From: Ichthyophis bannanicus
Lineage: Eukaryota > Chordata > Amphibia > Gymnophiona > Ichthyophiidae
Assembly (NCBI GenBank): GCA_033557465.1
Contig: CM066033.1
Coordinates: forward strand, 11,905,080-11,969,079
Reading direction: 5' to 3'
DNA length: 64,000 bases
The notes beneath the pieces were generated by a model. It was not told where the DNA came from, did no database searches, and saw nothing but the letters and a program-made list of their open reading frames with translations. Within the stretch, counting starts at the first letter, position 1, and the number at the start of each line of letters is the position of its first letter. The translations under genes were made by a program, and so were the position numbers. Shown here in pieces: positions 30,831 through 42,400 of the stretch.

Positions 30831-31004
30831 ACTGAAGCTATCTTGTCCAAAGTAGAGGCTGTGGTAAATTATGGAGTGGCTCAAGGTTTTTTTACATCAA
30901 AACAGTCATCCTTTTTGACCAATAAAACTCCATCATGTCCAGTTTTTACACAGTACCAAAAATTCACAAGGGTTTGGAAAAACACCCTGGCCATCCTATC
31001 ATAG

Positions 31005-31165
31005 AAGGAAATGTATTTATTTAGACAGACTTATATACCACCTTATCCTACAATCAAAGTGGTTACATCACATCACAATTCGGTTACATTTAACATGAGG
31101 GTATTTAACAACATTAAAACAAAACATTAAGACAACACAATTTGAGGGTTATATTTATCATTATA
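31005..31165 (-). repeat. L2-type LINE 3' end fragment
   Basis: It is the reverse complement of the 3' end at about 7090-7258 (ACCACTTTGATTGTAGGATA and the A-rich tail). It is a 5'-truncated copy. Confidence 0.75.
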
Positions 31166-31196
31166 TTGTCATGGGTTTAGCTGTGTTGGTTAGATA

Positions 31197-32260
31197 ATGA
31201 TTTTGCAGGGGTGTGTATGTTGCTATCCCGCTCGGGTGTGGGCTGTTGCATGTCTGCTGGGGACTAATTGTGTCTTGGAGCTATTGTCAATTTTTGTGGG
31301 TCGTTTCCTTAATCCACTAACTGCACAAGCCCGGTCCTACCTGAAGTACTCAAATGTTGAATGCACTATTGTCAATAGATGATGTCCTTTCTACCGATCT
31401 AGTTACGCTGGATATTAACTACTTGTGCACACAAAAGCTCTGGAGGTTCTGTCAAAGTTGGAGTGGCCGGATATTTTACCAGCTCAATTACCTAAATCAT
31501 ATGTGCTTCAATTACTCCAACTAGTATTATGTTTTTATTTATTTATTTATATTCTCTTATATACCGCGCTATTCTACGTCACTGTGGTTTACATTGAACA
31601 AACTGAAATTACATTGAACAGGGCATTATAACTTGGAGATAACTATTTTACAGGGAACATGGGCTATGGAGGGTTAAGTGGCTTGCCCAAGACCACAAGG
31701 AGCACCTGTGGTACTAGAAACCCCAGTCCTGTGAAAAATATTTTTGTTTTAATGGCTCCTATTTCTACCAGGTTTTTGGGATTGCTATGGGAGCAACGGT
31801 GGCCCCCACTATGCAATATATTTAAGTATGGAGAAGGTTTCTTGATGATATCTTTTGTCTTTGCAGTGACCATTTTCTCTTTTGCAAGATTTTGTAAAAT
31901 GGCTTAATAATTGTAAACCATTTTGAAATTTGATAGTGCTATCGAATTGGAATGGATAGCCTCTTTGGATCTTAGAATAATGAAAACAGAAACAAAATTG
32001 TTAACCGCTTTCCATAAAAATGTTGTGGTGAAAAACTATTTGTTGTATTTCTAAAGTCATCATCCGATCAAGTTAAAACGGGGTCTTCCCATCAGTCAGT
32101 TTTTACGGCTTCGGCACATTTGTTATGATGTGGATAAATATAAAATACAAGCAACCGCTTTAAGTGATTGATATATAGAACGGGGCTATCCAAGAAAGAT
32201 TGTTAAAACAGGCATATTTGAGAAGCCTGTATGAACGTGACCCTAGGAGGGTGAGAGAGT
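31197..32260 (+). mobile_element. Penelope-like retroelement, decayed
   Basis: Pieces in several frames read as a Penelope-type reverse transcriptase in order: FVGRFLNPLTAQARSYLKYS (31285-31350), LSTDLVTLDINYL (about 31388-31425), ALEVLSKLEWPDILP, then after an insertion FGIAMGATVAPT and an RRFLDDIFCL motif (about 31770-31860), and last LKRGLPISQFLRLRHICYDV and YIERGYPRKIV (about 32070-32200). The FLDD motif is the catalytic core. No GIY-YIG endonuclease is recognisable downstream. Stops and frameshifts show it is long dead. Confidence 0.7.
31535..31730 (-). repeat. LINE 3' end inserted into the Penelope element
   Basis: ATTTATTTATTTATATTCTC and CTTATATACCGCGCTATTCT match the minus-strand 3' end of the LINE at 45088-45260 (CTTATATACCGCACTCTTTG). 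It separates two parts of the Penelope RT. Confidence 0.7.
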
Positions 32261-32299
32261 TCTTCAGTATGTAAATCATTAACTTGGCAGGACATATAT

Positions 32300-32715
32300 G
32301 TTGGAGGGCTGTTTTGCTGCCTCAGAAACTGGAGGACTGGAATGTATTAGAGGAATCATGAAGTCAGAGGACTACCAAGGTATTTTGGAGCAAAATGTGC
32401 TACCTAGTGTCAGAAAGCTAGGTCTGGTTCAAAGGTCATGGATCCTTTAGCAGAACAATGACCCAAAACATACATCCAAAAGTATAAAAGAATGGTTAGA
32501 AAGAACACATGAACTGTTTTAAACTGGCGAGCAATGAGTCCCGATCTCAGTCTAATAAAGAACCTTTGGAAAGAGCTGAGATCTGCCATTGGTAAAAGGA
32601 ATCCTGGAAGCATTGATGAGCTGGAACAAATCGCAGTTGAAGAGTGGAAGAAACTACCAGCAGACAGATTTATGAAACTTATAGATGGCTACAAGAAACG
32701 CTGGAGACTGTCAAG
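32300..32715 (+). pseudogene. Tc1-type transposase remnant
   Basis: The catalytic half of a Tc1 transposase reads QNNDPKHTSKSIKEWLERT (second Asp), then MSPDLSLIKNLWKELRSAIG and an EEWKKLPADRF tail. The third catalytic residue, Glu of the DD34E triad in the usual PxENLW motif, is Lys here, and stops occur (for example before QNNDPKHT). A matching terminal sequence (CAAGGGTGCCAATAATGTTG) appears about 0.8 kb further on. Confidence 0.82.
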
Positions 32716-32771
32716 GATTGTGCAACCAAATATTTGGAAGGGTGACATTACGTCGAGTATGGAAAACGTAC

Positions 32772-33528
32772 CAGCCCCCTGATCCGTGCCTACAAAGGGG
32801 CTCCTTTCCCTAAACCAGAGTCCCAGGGGAAAAAAACAGAGCAGTGCCTTGGGAGAGCTACCCCCAACCTGAGGCCTGAACCCATAGCCTTGCTACCATA
32901 ACAAAAAAGCGGGCTGAACAGTACATTAAAATGGCAGCCCTTCACAGCAAGAAACGCTCCTCCAAATTATCCTGTGTTCAGTGGGGCTACCCGCGGTTGG
33001 AATGTACTTAATATCATCATTAATAGTGATACCCCAGAATAAAAAAGAGCAGCCACCAAAAAGCAAGAAAGCCAAGGGCAATAGCAACACATCTGCTTAG
33101 TGGTTCTCTCTTTTTTACAGAAATATCAGCAGACTATTTCTTCCTGCTGCCCCACCAAGTTCAGCATGAAGAAGGGAAATTACCCCTCTCCTGGTTACAC
33201 CAAAGTAGCTCTAGAAAATAGAGGAGATGTGCCGGTGGGGGGGCGGGGGGAAGGGGGAGGGACCTGGCACCACCAGGTTCTGCACCCCAGAGCACTATCG
33301 TTTCCACAAAAATACCTCAAAAAAATTCCATCCGATACAGATTGCACAGGACTATGCTAATCTCCATCTGCTGGAGACTGAGAAATACTGGACAGATCGA
33401 GGCTGCACAGATCCCTTTGTACCATGACATCAGAAAGATCAAGCTAATAATTCTCAGTCTCCATCTGCTGGTAGTCGTGCATAACCTACGCAACTGGACT
33501 GGATGGACGATAAGGAAACCTAAAATGC
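32772..33528. other. Sequence splitting the Tc1 relic, with inverted arms
   Basis: Up to about 33340 no gene is seen; a G-rich run lies at 33236-33257. At 33362-33475 two arms face each other (ATCTGCTGGAGACTGAGAAA and AATTCTCAGTCTCCATCTGC), a motif that recurs at 58998-59095 near a DIRS end. This part is probably a repeat of that family. Confidence 0.4.
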
Positions 33529-33570
33529 AAGGGTGCCAATAATGTTGACCATAAATGTCAAGTACATTTC
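33529..33570 (+). repeat. Terminal part of Tc1-type transposon
   Basis: CAAGGGTGCCAATAATGTTGAC is the typical outer end of a Tc1/mariner inverted repeat. It lies downstream of the transposase relic with foreign sequence between. Confidence 0.55.
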
Positions 33571-33597
33571 AATATCAATTTAATCCCCTGTAAAGCA

Positions 33598-33794
33598 TAG
33601 TTACTCGCCTGTAACAGGTGATCTCTGGGAACAGCAGGAATTGGGAAATGAGTCTTCACATATGGCTGTCGTCAGCCCCAATGGAGCCCTTGCAGGAATG
33701 CTCCCCAGCGTCCTATAGGAAAGCTTTTGAGAGCATCCCACTGTGCCTGCGCTGCTGCCTTCCCGCCTTTCCAACTCTCCCTCTTCAGTTGGGT
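33598..33794. repeat. DIRS left terminal inverted repeat
   Basis: It shares CCCCAGCGTCCTATAGGAAA and CGCCTTTCCAACTCTCCCTC, in inverted orientation, with 38808-38983. Confidence 0.88.
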
Positions 33795-33885
33795 TTGTAG
33801 ATAAGACAAAAAGAGAGAAGGAACGAAAAAAAGGGAGAATAGAGACAGAGATACAACTCCTAGGGGAGGTGGGTGGGTTGTGAAG

Positions 33886-33979
33886 ACTCAATTCCTGCTG
33901 TTCCCGGAGATCACCTGTTACAGATCAGTAACTACGCTATCTCCAGGAACAAGCAGGAATGTAGTCTTCACATATGGGA
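33886..33979. repeat. DIRS internal complementary region
   Basis: The left half (33890-33920) is the complement of the left outer end (TAACAGGTGATCTCTGGGAA). The right half (33938-33979) is the complement of the right outer end (CATATGTGAAGACTACATAC). The junction fits the circle-junction template of DIRS elements. Confidence 0.82.
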
Positions 33980-34119
33980 CTCCCTAGCTTAAAGATGCCA
34001 GGGAGATGACCCCAGATAGAGACGTGAAACACAGGTTGAAGTGGGTCATGTTTCCTCCCAAGGATCTCTGGTATCGAAACCTGGGACGGGGGGGGGGGGG
34101 GTAGGAGTTGTTCTAAGTC

Positions 34120-35504
34120 TGAAAGAGATGCTGGAGAACAGCCTGGCCAAACGAGGCATCCCGACAGGAGTCCTTGTCTGAGCAGTAATGGGCCGCAAAA
34201 GTATGGACAGAGGACCAAGTGGCTGCTTTGCAGATGTCGTCATTCGACACCGAGTGAAGGTTGGCCATAGAGGCAGCCATTGCTCTCACATTGTGAGCTA
34301 TGACATGACCTTCGAGAGAAAGTCCTTTACACTCATAGGTTGGTAAAAGATATTAGTTTGCAATCCAATTGGAGAGTGTTCGCTTGGAAACTGATAAACC
34401 AAGGTGACTGGAATCGAAGGCAACAAAAAGCTATGAAGCTTTTTTTTACTATGCTTAGTCCTCTGAAGGTAAAAGCTAAAGCCCGTTTACAATCTAGAGT
34501 ATGAAGATTCCTTTCTGCACTAGAGGTATGAGGCTTAGGGAAGAAGACAGGAAGGTAAACCAACTGGTTCAAATGAAAAGGCGAAACCACCTTTGGCATA
34601 AAGTGAGGATGAGTCCTAAGGACTACCTTATCATGGTGGAACCTTGTGTAAGGAGAGTCAGCCACTAAGGCTTGTAGCTCACTAATGCGTCTTGCAGAAG
34701 TGAGGGCAATTAGGAAGATCACCTTCCAAGAAAGACATTTCAAGGATGTAGTGGCTAAGGGTTCGAAGGGCGGCTTCATAAACTGTCCAAGAACAAGATT
34801 TAAATCCCATGTCACATGTAGTGGCTTAATGGAAGGCTTAGTTAAGAGTAGACCTCTCATAAAACGCGCTACAAGCAGCTGAGATGAGACAGGTTGTTCA
34901 ACAAAAGGTGTGTGGAAAGCCGCAGTGGCACTAAGGTGGGTCCTTACTGAATTAGTTTTAAGTCCAGAGGATGAGAGGTGGAGAAGATACTCCAGTAACG
35001 CCTCTGCTGGAACTAAAAAGGATTAAGTTACTTCTCTGAACACCAGATAGAGAACCTTCTCCACTTAAAAGTGTAAGCACGCCTAGTGGAAGGTTTCCTG
35101 GAGGCCAAAAAGATATTCTTAACCTTTTGAGAAAGGTTGATATCGTATAGTTCTAAGATCTCAGCAGCCACACCATCAGGTACAAGGACTGAGGGTTGGG
35201 TTGCAGAAGAGTCCCGTTTTCCTGGGATAGAAGATCTGGAGCACATCCCAACTCCAGAGGTTTGGCTTGACAAAGACGTAGAAGCAGTTGATACCACATC
35301 TGTCTTGGCCAGCGTGGGGCTATGAGTATCATATGGCCCTTGTCTCTCTAAAGTTTGAAAAGAGTCTTGGGAATGAGGGGAATGGGCGGTAGGCATATAG
35401 GAAATCCTGACCCCAGTGGAGGTGGAAAGCATCCATTGCCTGACTGTTCCGAGCAGGAATTCTGGAACAGAATCTGGGAAGTTTGGCATTCTGAGGACTT
35501 GCAA
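34120..35504 (-). pseudogene. DIRS tyrosine recombinase
   Basis: The N-terminal part has KKVKNIFLASRKPSTRRAY-like helices near 35070-35130. The catalytic part starts with ALTSARRISELQALV, which holds the first Arg (about 34680). After a frame break near 34330 the strand reads an HNVRAMAAS box (His and second Arg) and ICKAATWSSVHTFAAHYC with the nucleophile Tyr (about 34200-34300). The R-H-R-Y set is therefore recognisable though the frame is broken. The enzyme would insert the circular cDNA. Confidence 0.8.
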
Positions 35505-35559
35505 ATAGGTCTATATCTGGAGTTCCTCAGATCAGAAAGATTCGAGCAATTTACTCTGA

Positions 35560-36090
35560 ATGAAGAGGCCACCGGTGTGGCAGCAGTACTTGGCTGAATT
35601 TGTCTGCTAGGAGATTCTGTTTGCCTGGGAGATACAACGCGAGAAGGTGAATCTGAAGGCCTCTTGCAAAGGATCATAGGTGTAGAGCTTCATTGCAAAA
35701 CGCCTGCGAACCTGTTCCACCCTGCTTGTTCACACAGAACATGGCTACCTGATTGTCCTTCTGGACAAAAACTGTCTTGTAGCACAGATGGTTCTGGAAT
35801 ACTCGAAGAGCATAGAAAATGGCTCTGAGTTCTAGTAGGTTTATGCAAAGACAGGTTCCTGCTGGGTCCAGAGACCTTGAGTGGAGAGATTGGCCAGATG
35901 AGCTCCCCCAACCCAACTTGGACGCATCCGTCGTCAAGGTAGCTTGGCGCAGTGGCTGCTGAAAAGGTGACCCTACGAGTAGGTTTTCCAGCAATTGCCA
36001 CCACTGAAGGGACGAAATGAAGCATGTCGAACTTCTGATTTTGTCCCCAAGATGACCCGATGTCTGAGTCCACTGAGAGGCTAGGGTCCA
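35560..36090 (-). pseudogene. DIRS RNase H domain
   Basis: TLTTDASKLGWGSSSG holds the first Asp, INLLELRAIFYALRVF the Glu, and VFVQKDNQVAMFCVNKQGG a position where Asp is expected in the third motif (DN present). It follows RT on the minus strand, as in DIRS elements, and a connector (PLIPKTLFKL) leads to the recombinase. Confidence 0.75.
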
Positions 36091-36990
36091 CTAGGTTGCT
36101 TGCATATGTAGTCGAGCATAGGGGACCACATGTACAGTGGACGCCATATGACCAAGCAACTGAAGCATTAATCGAGCAGTCAGGGCAGTTTTCATGGCTG
36201 CTTGAGAAGCCAGTTGAATTATTTGAGCACAGCGGAGCTGTGGCAGGAAAGCCCTTGACTGCCGCATGTCTAGAAGAGCCCCTATAAACTTTCGGGACTG
36301 AGTAAGGGTAAGATGGCATTTTGGGAGGTTTATGACCAATCCCAGATACTGAAGAAGTTGAATTGTGCAGGAAAGAGCAGAGCTGGCCTCTGGAACTGTT
36401 GATGCTCGGATCAGCCAGTCGTCTAAGTAAGAGTCCTTAGAAATGCTGTTACTACTGCCATGCATTTTGAAAAGACTCTTGGGGCAGAAGCCAGGCCAAA
36501 GGGTAGAACCCTATACTGGCAATGTCTTCCCTGAAAGAGGAATCGAAGAAACCTCCTGTGTTCTGCATGAATAAGGATGTGTGTATATGCGTCCTTTTGG
36601 TCTAGAGAACATAGCCAATCCTGACTCTGGATGTAAGGGAGAAGTGTTCCTAGAGAGATCATTTTGAATTTCTTTCGAAACAGAAACTTGTTTTACTCCC
36701 TGAGGTCCAGTATGGGCCTTTACCTTCCTGTTTTCTTTGGTATAAGGAAGTAGGTGGAGTAAAAGCCCAGGACTTGTTGAGAAAGACGAACATCCTCTAT
36801 CGCACCCTGAGCAAGGAGTGAGGTAACTTCCTGATACAAGAGAGTGGTGAAGGGGTGGGGGCCAGAACTGAACTCTCTAGTAGTGGAGGGGGGGGGGCAT
36901 ACTTTGGAAATGGAGTTTGTACCCCTCTTTCACTATGGAGAGAGTCCAATGCTCTGATGTTATCTGCTGCCACCTCTTGGCAAAGTAACA
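36091..36990 (-). pseudogene. pol: DIRS reverse transcriptase
   Basis: In order on the minus strand: a W-containing entry segment (HWTLSIVKEGYKLHFQS, about 36910), a PKKTGR/LDLRE-type region near 36700 (broken by stops), WLCSLDQKDAYTHILIH (motif A, about 36600), VLPFGLASAPRVFSKCM (36500), and in another frame YLDDWLIRAS (motif C, about 36425) followed by QYLGLVINLPKCHLT. At least one frameshift separates motifs A and C. Confidence 0.82.
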
Positions 36991-38500
36991 TAGTCTGCCT
37001 GGAATGTTGAGTGGCTCTGGAATTCTTAGAGGTAGGATGACTAGGTTCTCTAGGAAGGAGTCAAAGACCGTGTGGAGGCTGAATCTGCTGAGCTGGTTGA
37101 GCTCTAGGGACTTGAGCCTTTCTTGTTGTTTCAGCTGCTGTTGCCCCTTCTGGGAAGCATGGATTGGGCAGTGGACAGTATGGGTGTAAGAAGGATAGAA
37201 TTTCTTTTTCTTGTTGAAAAAGGGTTTCTTAACCGTCTTTCTCTTAGCTGGATTGGCAGTGATCCTTGAGAGCCTTTTTAAAATAGTATTCTTGGACTCT
37301 ATGAACTTATTATGGCCGATAACATAGAGGCCTGAAAACATCGACGACCAAAGGCATTGAGAGTTCTTGCATCACGGCTTGGAGGATTAGATAATTGTGT
37401 CTTGGCACTTCTAATTCGTCACATTGCCGATTCTACAACCATGGAAAGGTGTGGTAACTGCATTTTTATGAACCTGGGACACTGTGGTACCCGGTACATT
37501 GTATCGAGTCTTCGAGACTGTGGAGACACCGTTAAAGATGTCTCCCAGATCCTAAGCATGAGGTCATGCAAAATCTGATGTATGGGAAGGATTACGGCCT
37601 CTTTAGGGGCTGCAGGATACTGAAGAATTTCTTCAGCTCTCTGTTCCTTCTTGGGGGCCATGGCAATTGAGAGACCCCGAGCCACATCCCGTATAAAGTC
37701 TTGAAAAGTTATGTCCTCCGAAGGAAACATCTGGTGCTGCGGGGAAGGAGAGGGATCCTTCAGAAGAACTGCTCCGGTACCGATGGAGTCATCAGAAGAC
37801 TCGAAGTATCAACAGGCTGGGTACTCCCGCACTGCCTGTCGACAGTACCGAACAAAATTGGCATCGGAATGCCTCGATACCGGACCTTCCATGCCAGACA
37901 CCAATTCTAGGGCCAGCATGAGTGGTAGCGTGGAGAGCAGTGCAACGGTAAATACAGATACATCCGGTACCGGTATTGGAACCGATGACTGCGGAACCGA
38001 CTGCAGCGGCTTTAGCAGTATGGAGGCTGCTAGCAAGGCTGCAAGACTCCGCTCCATGGCTGGGATATGTTGATCCATGGAGCCTGCCGATGTCTGGGGG
38101 TCTGCACTGGCAGAGCGGGCTACGACCCCAGAACATGGCATCAAGAGCTCTCCAGAGGTGGATGCCTTGGGAACATCTTGGGACCCCGATAATGCTTTTG
38201 AGGCAAAGACCTTCCACCGGGGTTGTTTGGCCAGTGTATTCTCCTTGAGGGCAACCCTAGAAGCATCTTGATGCTTAGAAGGAGATCTACCCTATGAGGA
38301 CTGGCCAGTCTTCGAGGAAGATCTAGGTTTGGTTACCTGAGATCCATGGGAGGAAGATGAAGCCATGGAAGACATCGATGCAACGGACATTGCATCCGAG
38401 GCAAAAAGGATGCCAAGTTTCGCAACTCTATTCTGCAGGCCCCTCTTAGTCATCTTTCTGCAGACGAGACACTCTGATGGAGATTGGTCTGGGCCCAAAC
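36991..38500 (-). pseudogene. DIRS Gag-like region
   Basis: Fragments in several frames include a CLGPDQSPSECLVC Cys motif (near 38470), Ser/Pro-rich stretches, PAAPKEAVILPIHQILHDLM (near 37600) and a Lys-rich tail PAKRKTVKKPFFNKKKKF (near 37220). The order and the Cys motif match DIRS first ORFs from amphibian genomes as I remember them. Confidence 0.55.
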
Positions 38501-38807
38501 ATTTAAGACACCCGACATGGGTGTCGGTAGCAGAAACAGTACTGCTATATTTTGAACATTTCTTGAAACCACTAGTTGGTTTCTCTGTTTTAAGAAAAAA
38601 CTGTGCCTACAGCCCAAAATGGTGCCGAAGCACCAAGAGGGGAAAGACCATCCAGAAAAAAGCTTTTTTTTTTTAAAGAAAGAAAATAAATGACAAACAA
38701 ACAAACACTGATGGTACTGTTGTCAGCGTCTACAGGAAGGCAGATGCGACCACAAAAAAGAACATTTTCTGCAGTGATAGGGAATGCAGCCTGTCGGCTC
38801 CGCAGAA

Positions 38808-38983
38808 AATGAAAAACTGAAGAGGGAGAGTTGGAAAGGCGGAAAGGCAGCAGCACAGGCGCAGTGGGACGATCCCAAAAGCTTTCCTATAAGACGCTGG
38901 GGAGCGTTCGCGCGTGGGCTCCATCAATGCCGACAATACCCATATGTGAAGACTACATACCTGCTTGTTCCTGGAGATTATTC
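38808..38983. repeat. DIRS right terminal inverted repeat
   Basis: It is the inverted partner of 33598-33794, with GAGGGAGAGTTGGAAAGGCG and TTTCCTATAAGACGCTGGGG. Confidence 0.88.
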
Positions 38984-39131
38984 TATGTAGAGCTATTCCC
39001 TTACTAATATACGCTGGATTGTTACTTCTTCTACTCTCTGATATTTATTTACATCTTCCTGTTCAAGTTCATTTATATCACATTAAGCCGTGAGAGACAT
39101 ATTTTAAGTTTTCCTCAATTTTCCTCTAAGC

Positions 39132-39315
39132 CAGTGGTTTTTAACCTGGTCCTCTGGGACCTCTAGGCCAGTCAGGTTTTCAGGATATCCACAATGAATA
39201 TTCATGAGACAGATCTGCATACAATGGAAGCAGTGCATGCAGATCTATCTCATTGTGGATTTCCTGAAAACCTGACTGGCCTGGGGGTCCCAGAGGACTG
39301 GGCTGAGAACCACTG
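39132..39315. mobile_element. hAT-like MITE, near-perfect palindrome
   Basis: The element is about 184 bp and folds on itself. The left arm has CAGTGGTTTTTAACCTGGTC, TCTGGGACC and GGCCAGTCAGGTTTTCAGGA; the right arm carries the complements, ending GGCTGAGAACCACTG. Flanks CTCTAAGC and CTCTAGGG resemble an 8-bp CTCTAGAG-type duplication as made by hAT transposases. A half copy is at 10913. Confidence 0.7.
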
Positions 39316-39439
39316 CTCTAGGGTAATGTTTTAGCACATTTCTCCAGGCCAAAAATCATCCTGATGTTATCTAAAAAGCTTTTCACTAGATGAAATTATT
39401 CCACTAAGTATTGATCATGAGACCCTTAGAGTGGACTAT

Positions 39440-42400
39440 GTCATGTTTTCATCGAGGAGATGTTGAATGAAAACATATCACATTAGGAACATAAATGGTT
39501 TCTCTGCAGTTTACTCTTTCAAGAATTCTTAAGCTAACTTTATTAACAGAGCTTTTATCATATTGTAAACAATTAAGTGGTTCTCTTGGGGGCAATTTTT
39601 CCAAATGGGTTAGTTTTGCACATAACATGATAGTCATCACTTTTAAAAGAGGATATGTGCAGAATGATCTCAGTCTCTCAAATTTACTGCTAATGCTTGC
39701 ATCGTGCCAAAGAGAGCCTCCTGCTGGAGTTCATAAGACGTAATATGTATTGGTAATTTGTTACGATGTGGCTTATAAAGTTCTCCTTTAGCAGGCCTAT
39801 GGCTCCCAATATGATGAGAAATATTTCTGTATCTTTGTCTCACATTTTCTTGGTCTCTGACTGCATTTCTCAATACTTCAGGATCTTCTCCCTCTCCACG
39901 CAATTCACAGAATAGTTCCTTGGAACAGACACCTCTATTATCAATGCCGTTCTAGTGTTTCCTATATTGGGTTTCCTTGCATCCAGTTTCTTATCCATTA
40001 GAATGGAAATGTCCCAAGTTTGTCATAACTTCTTCATTCTCTGTAATTCTCTTTTCTGTTACAGTTTTGTTACAGTGCTTACAGAGTTTCCAGTAGATGA
40101 GACATGCCACTTTGTTGTGCCTTTCAGAACACAATTCTCTGCCATCTGTACTTTACAACCAGTGACAAGGTGAGTAACCATTTTCAGCTCTTTCTTATAA
40201 AATCTGCATATGTGTTTTACCAGGTTTCTCTGCTCACTGTGAACCATCTTGTCCGTAATCCATTGTCCTGGGCTGCAACCATCAATCTCTTATCCTTAAG
40301 TTTCAATTAACCTCTTTGTAACCACTTATGTGTCCTTGTTTGATCAACAAATGGTTCCTGGTGTAATGCTTTATATATCCTATACTATTTATGGAATTTG
40401 CCACTTGGGTTTCCTTGTTTGCTGATCTAATTCTTCAAAGAGATTTTTCTCTTGTTTTGCAAACTCTGTTGCTTTCTTCCCTGTATATATTGGTGGCTTC
40501 TCATTCATTCCTTCTGCTTGTTGGATGCCTCTCCTAGTTTAATAATGTAGACAGACTCTGGCTTTTTATTTTTATACTTTTATGAGGGAGCAATTTCTGC
40601 AAATGGGTGAGTTTTGCACATACCATGACTGTCATGAACCTCACTCCTAAGCCAGGGTATGTGGGGTATGATCTCAGTCTCTCAAATTTACTGCTAATGC
40701 TCAGCATAGTACTTGCTTTGTGCCAAAGAGAAGCCTCCCTTTTGAGTTCCTAAAATGTTACTTGTATAGGTAATTTATCAGGCATGCTGGAAATTCCCAT
40801 TAATTAAGCCTGTGGTACCCAATACAATGGGAAATAACTCGGTATCTTTCTGCCACATTCTCTTGGTCTTTGACTGCATTTCTTGGTACTTGAAGATTTT
40901 ATCCCTCTCAATGCAATTCACAGAATAGTCGCTTGGAACTGACACCACTACAATCAATGCCGCTCTGGTGTTTTGCTATTTTACCACTATATCTGGCTTC
41001 CTCACATCCAGCTTTTTATCGGTCAGAATGGGAGTATCCCAGGTGATCATAACCTCTTCATTCTCTGTAATTCTTTTAGGGTCATGATCCCAGTGCTTTT
41101 CAGGCACAGGGATGTTGTAGTATTTACAGAGTTTCCAACAGATGAGGCATGCTGCTTTATTGTGAACATATAAATATTTTATCTCCAGACATGCATTTGT
41201 AGATCAGGTATTTGATTGAAGCTGATCATCTTAGATATAAAAAAGACTCGTCTCTTTGGCTTTAAATTTTTGAAGTGGCAAGACTGTGTGGTGGCTCCTA
41301 ATGCAAGATCTTTTTTAGCTGAAACATTGATGTACAGCTTAACTCCGCAGTATCTTTTTGACATCTAAGACAATCACTTTGTTTCCTTTGCTGTTGAAAG
41401 TTTGTTGCAGCTTTGGATATATGCCGCTCTGAAGTAGATTTCTGTATATTTGAGCCATGCTGCTTGGCACCTTTGAGGTGTTGAGTTTTGTTTGACTCAT
41501 TGTTTTTTGGTTTTGTTTATTTACTTTTGCACATACTATGACACTCATGAACCTCACTCCTAAGCCAGGGTATGTAAAGTATCAACTCAGTCTCTAGGAT
41601 TTACTGCTAACGCTTGCCTTAGTAGTTGCATTGTTTCAAGAGAGTTTCCTTCTGGAGTTCATAAGACATAACATATATGGGCAATTTGTTAATATGTGAC
41701 TTGAAGTTCTCCTTTATCAAGCTTGTGGCTCCCACAATGATAGGATATATTTCTGTCTTTCTGCCACATTTTCTTGGTGCTTCAGAATCTTCTCCCTCTC
41801 CACATGAGTCACAGAATAATCACTTGGAATAGACACCTCTCTGCAGTGTGTGTGCTGTCATTAATTCTCAGTCTAGTTAGCTTTGTTAGCAATCTTTTTA
41901 TCACATTCAAAACATGTAACTGGTTTCTCTTCTAACAGTTTATCTAAATGAATTACTTTTGTGCACATTAAAAAGGCTTTAACAAGTGATATCTGTGAAA
42001 ATTATTTCCCATAATGATTTGTTATTCAATACTAGTGACCGCTGAAGAGACTTTTTAACATAAGCAGCCTATATAGCAGTTTTTAAGTAACATATGATCC
42101 TATTCTTTTTATTCTTAAACATGTTGATTTTCAAAAGTCTTTTTATACATACATTTGTTAGTATTAAGAAAGGATGATGACAGCTTTTCTATATCTTTTT
42201 TTTTTTTGAGTCTTTTGGTTACAATCCTGAAGCGCCTTCCTTGCGCTACGCAGCCACATCGAGTGTACCACTACTAGCCTCAGCTGTGAAGATAACTTTT
42301 CAAATTGTTTGATGCATTGATGATTATAGGCTTGCAACCAAATCAAATCAAAGAAGTTGTAGTGAAGGGGTGTTTATGACTTATGAGGATGAGTGACCTA

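Larger units (their letters stand above)
33598..38983 (-). mobile_element. DIRS-type tyrosine-recombinase retrotransposon
   Basis: Inverted terminal repeats (33598-33794 and 38808-38983) enclose, on the minus strand, Gag-like, RT, RNase H and tyrosine recombinase regions in that order. Next to the left repeat, 33886-33979 carries the complements of both outer ends side by side: ATTCCTGCTGTTCCCGGAGA against the left end and ATCTCCAGGAACAAGCAGGA against the right. This is the internal complementary region that DIRS elements use to form a circular intermediate. DIRS elements integrate by recombinase and leave no target duplication. Frameshifts in all regions show this copy is inactive. Confidence 0.9.
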
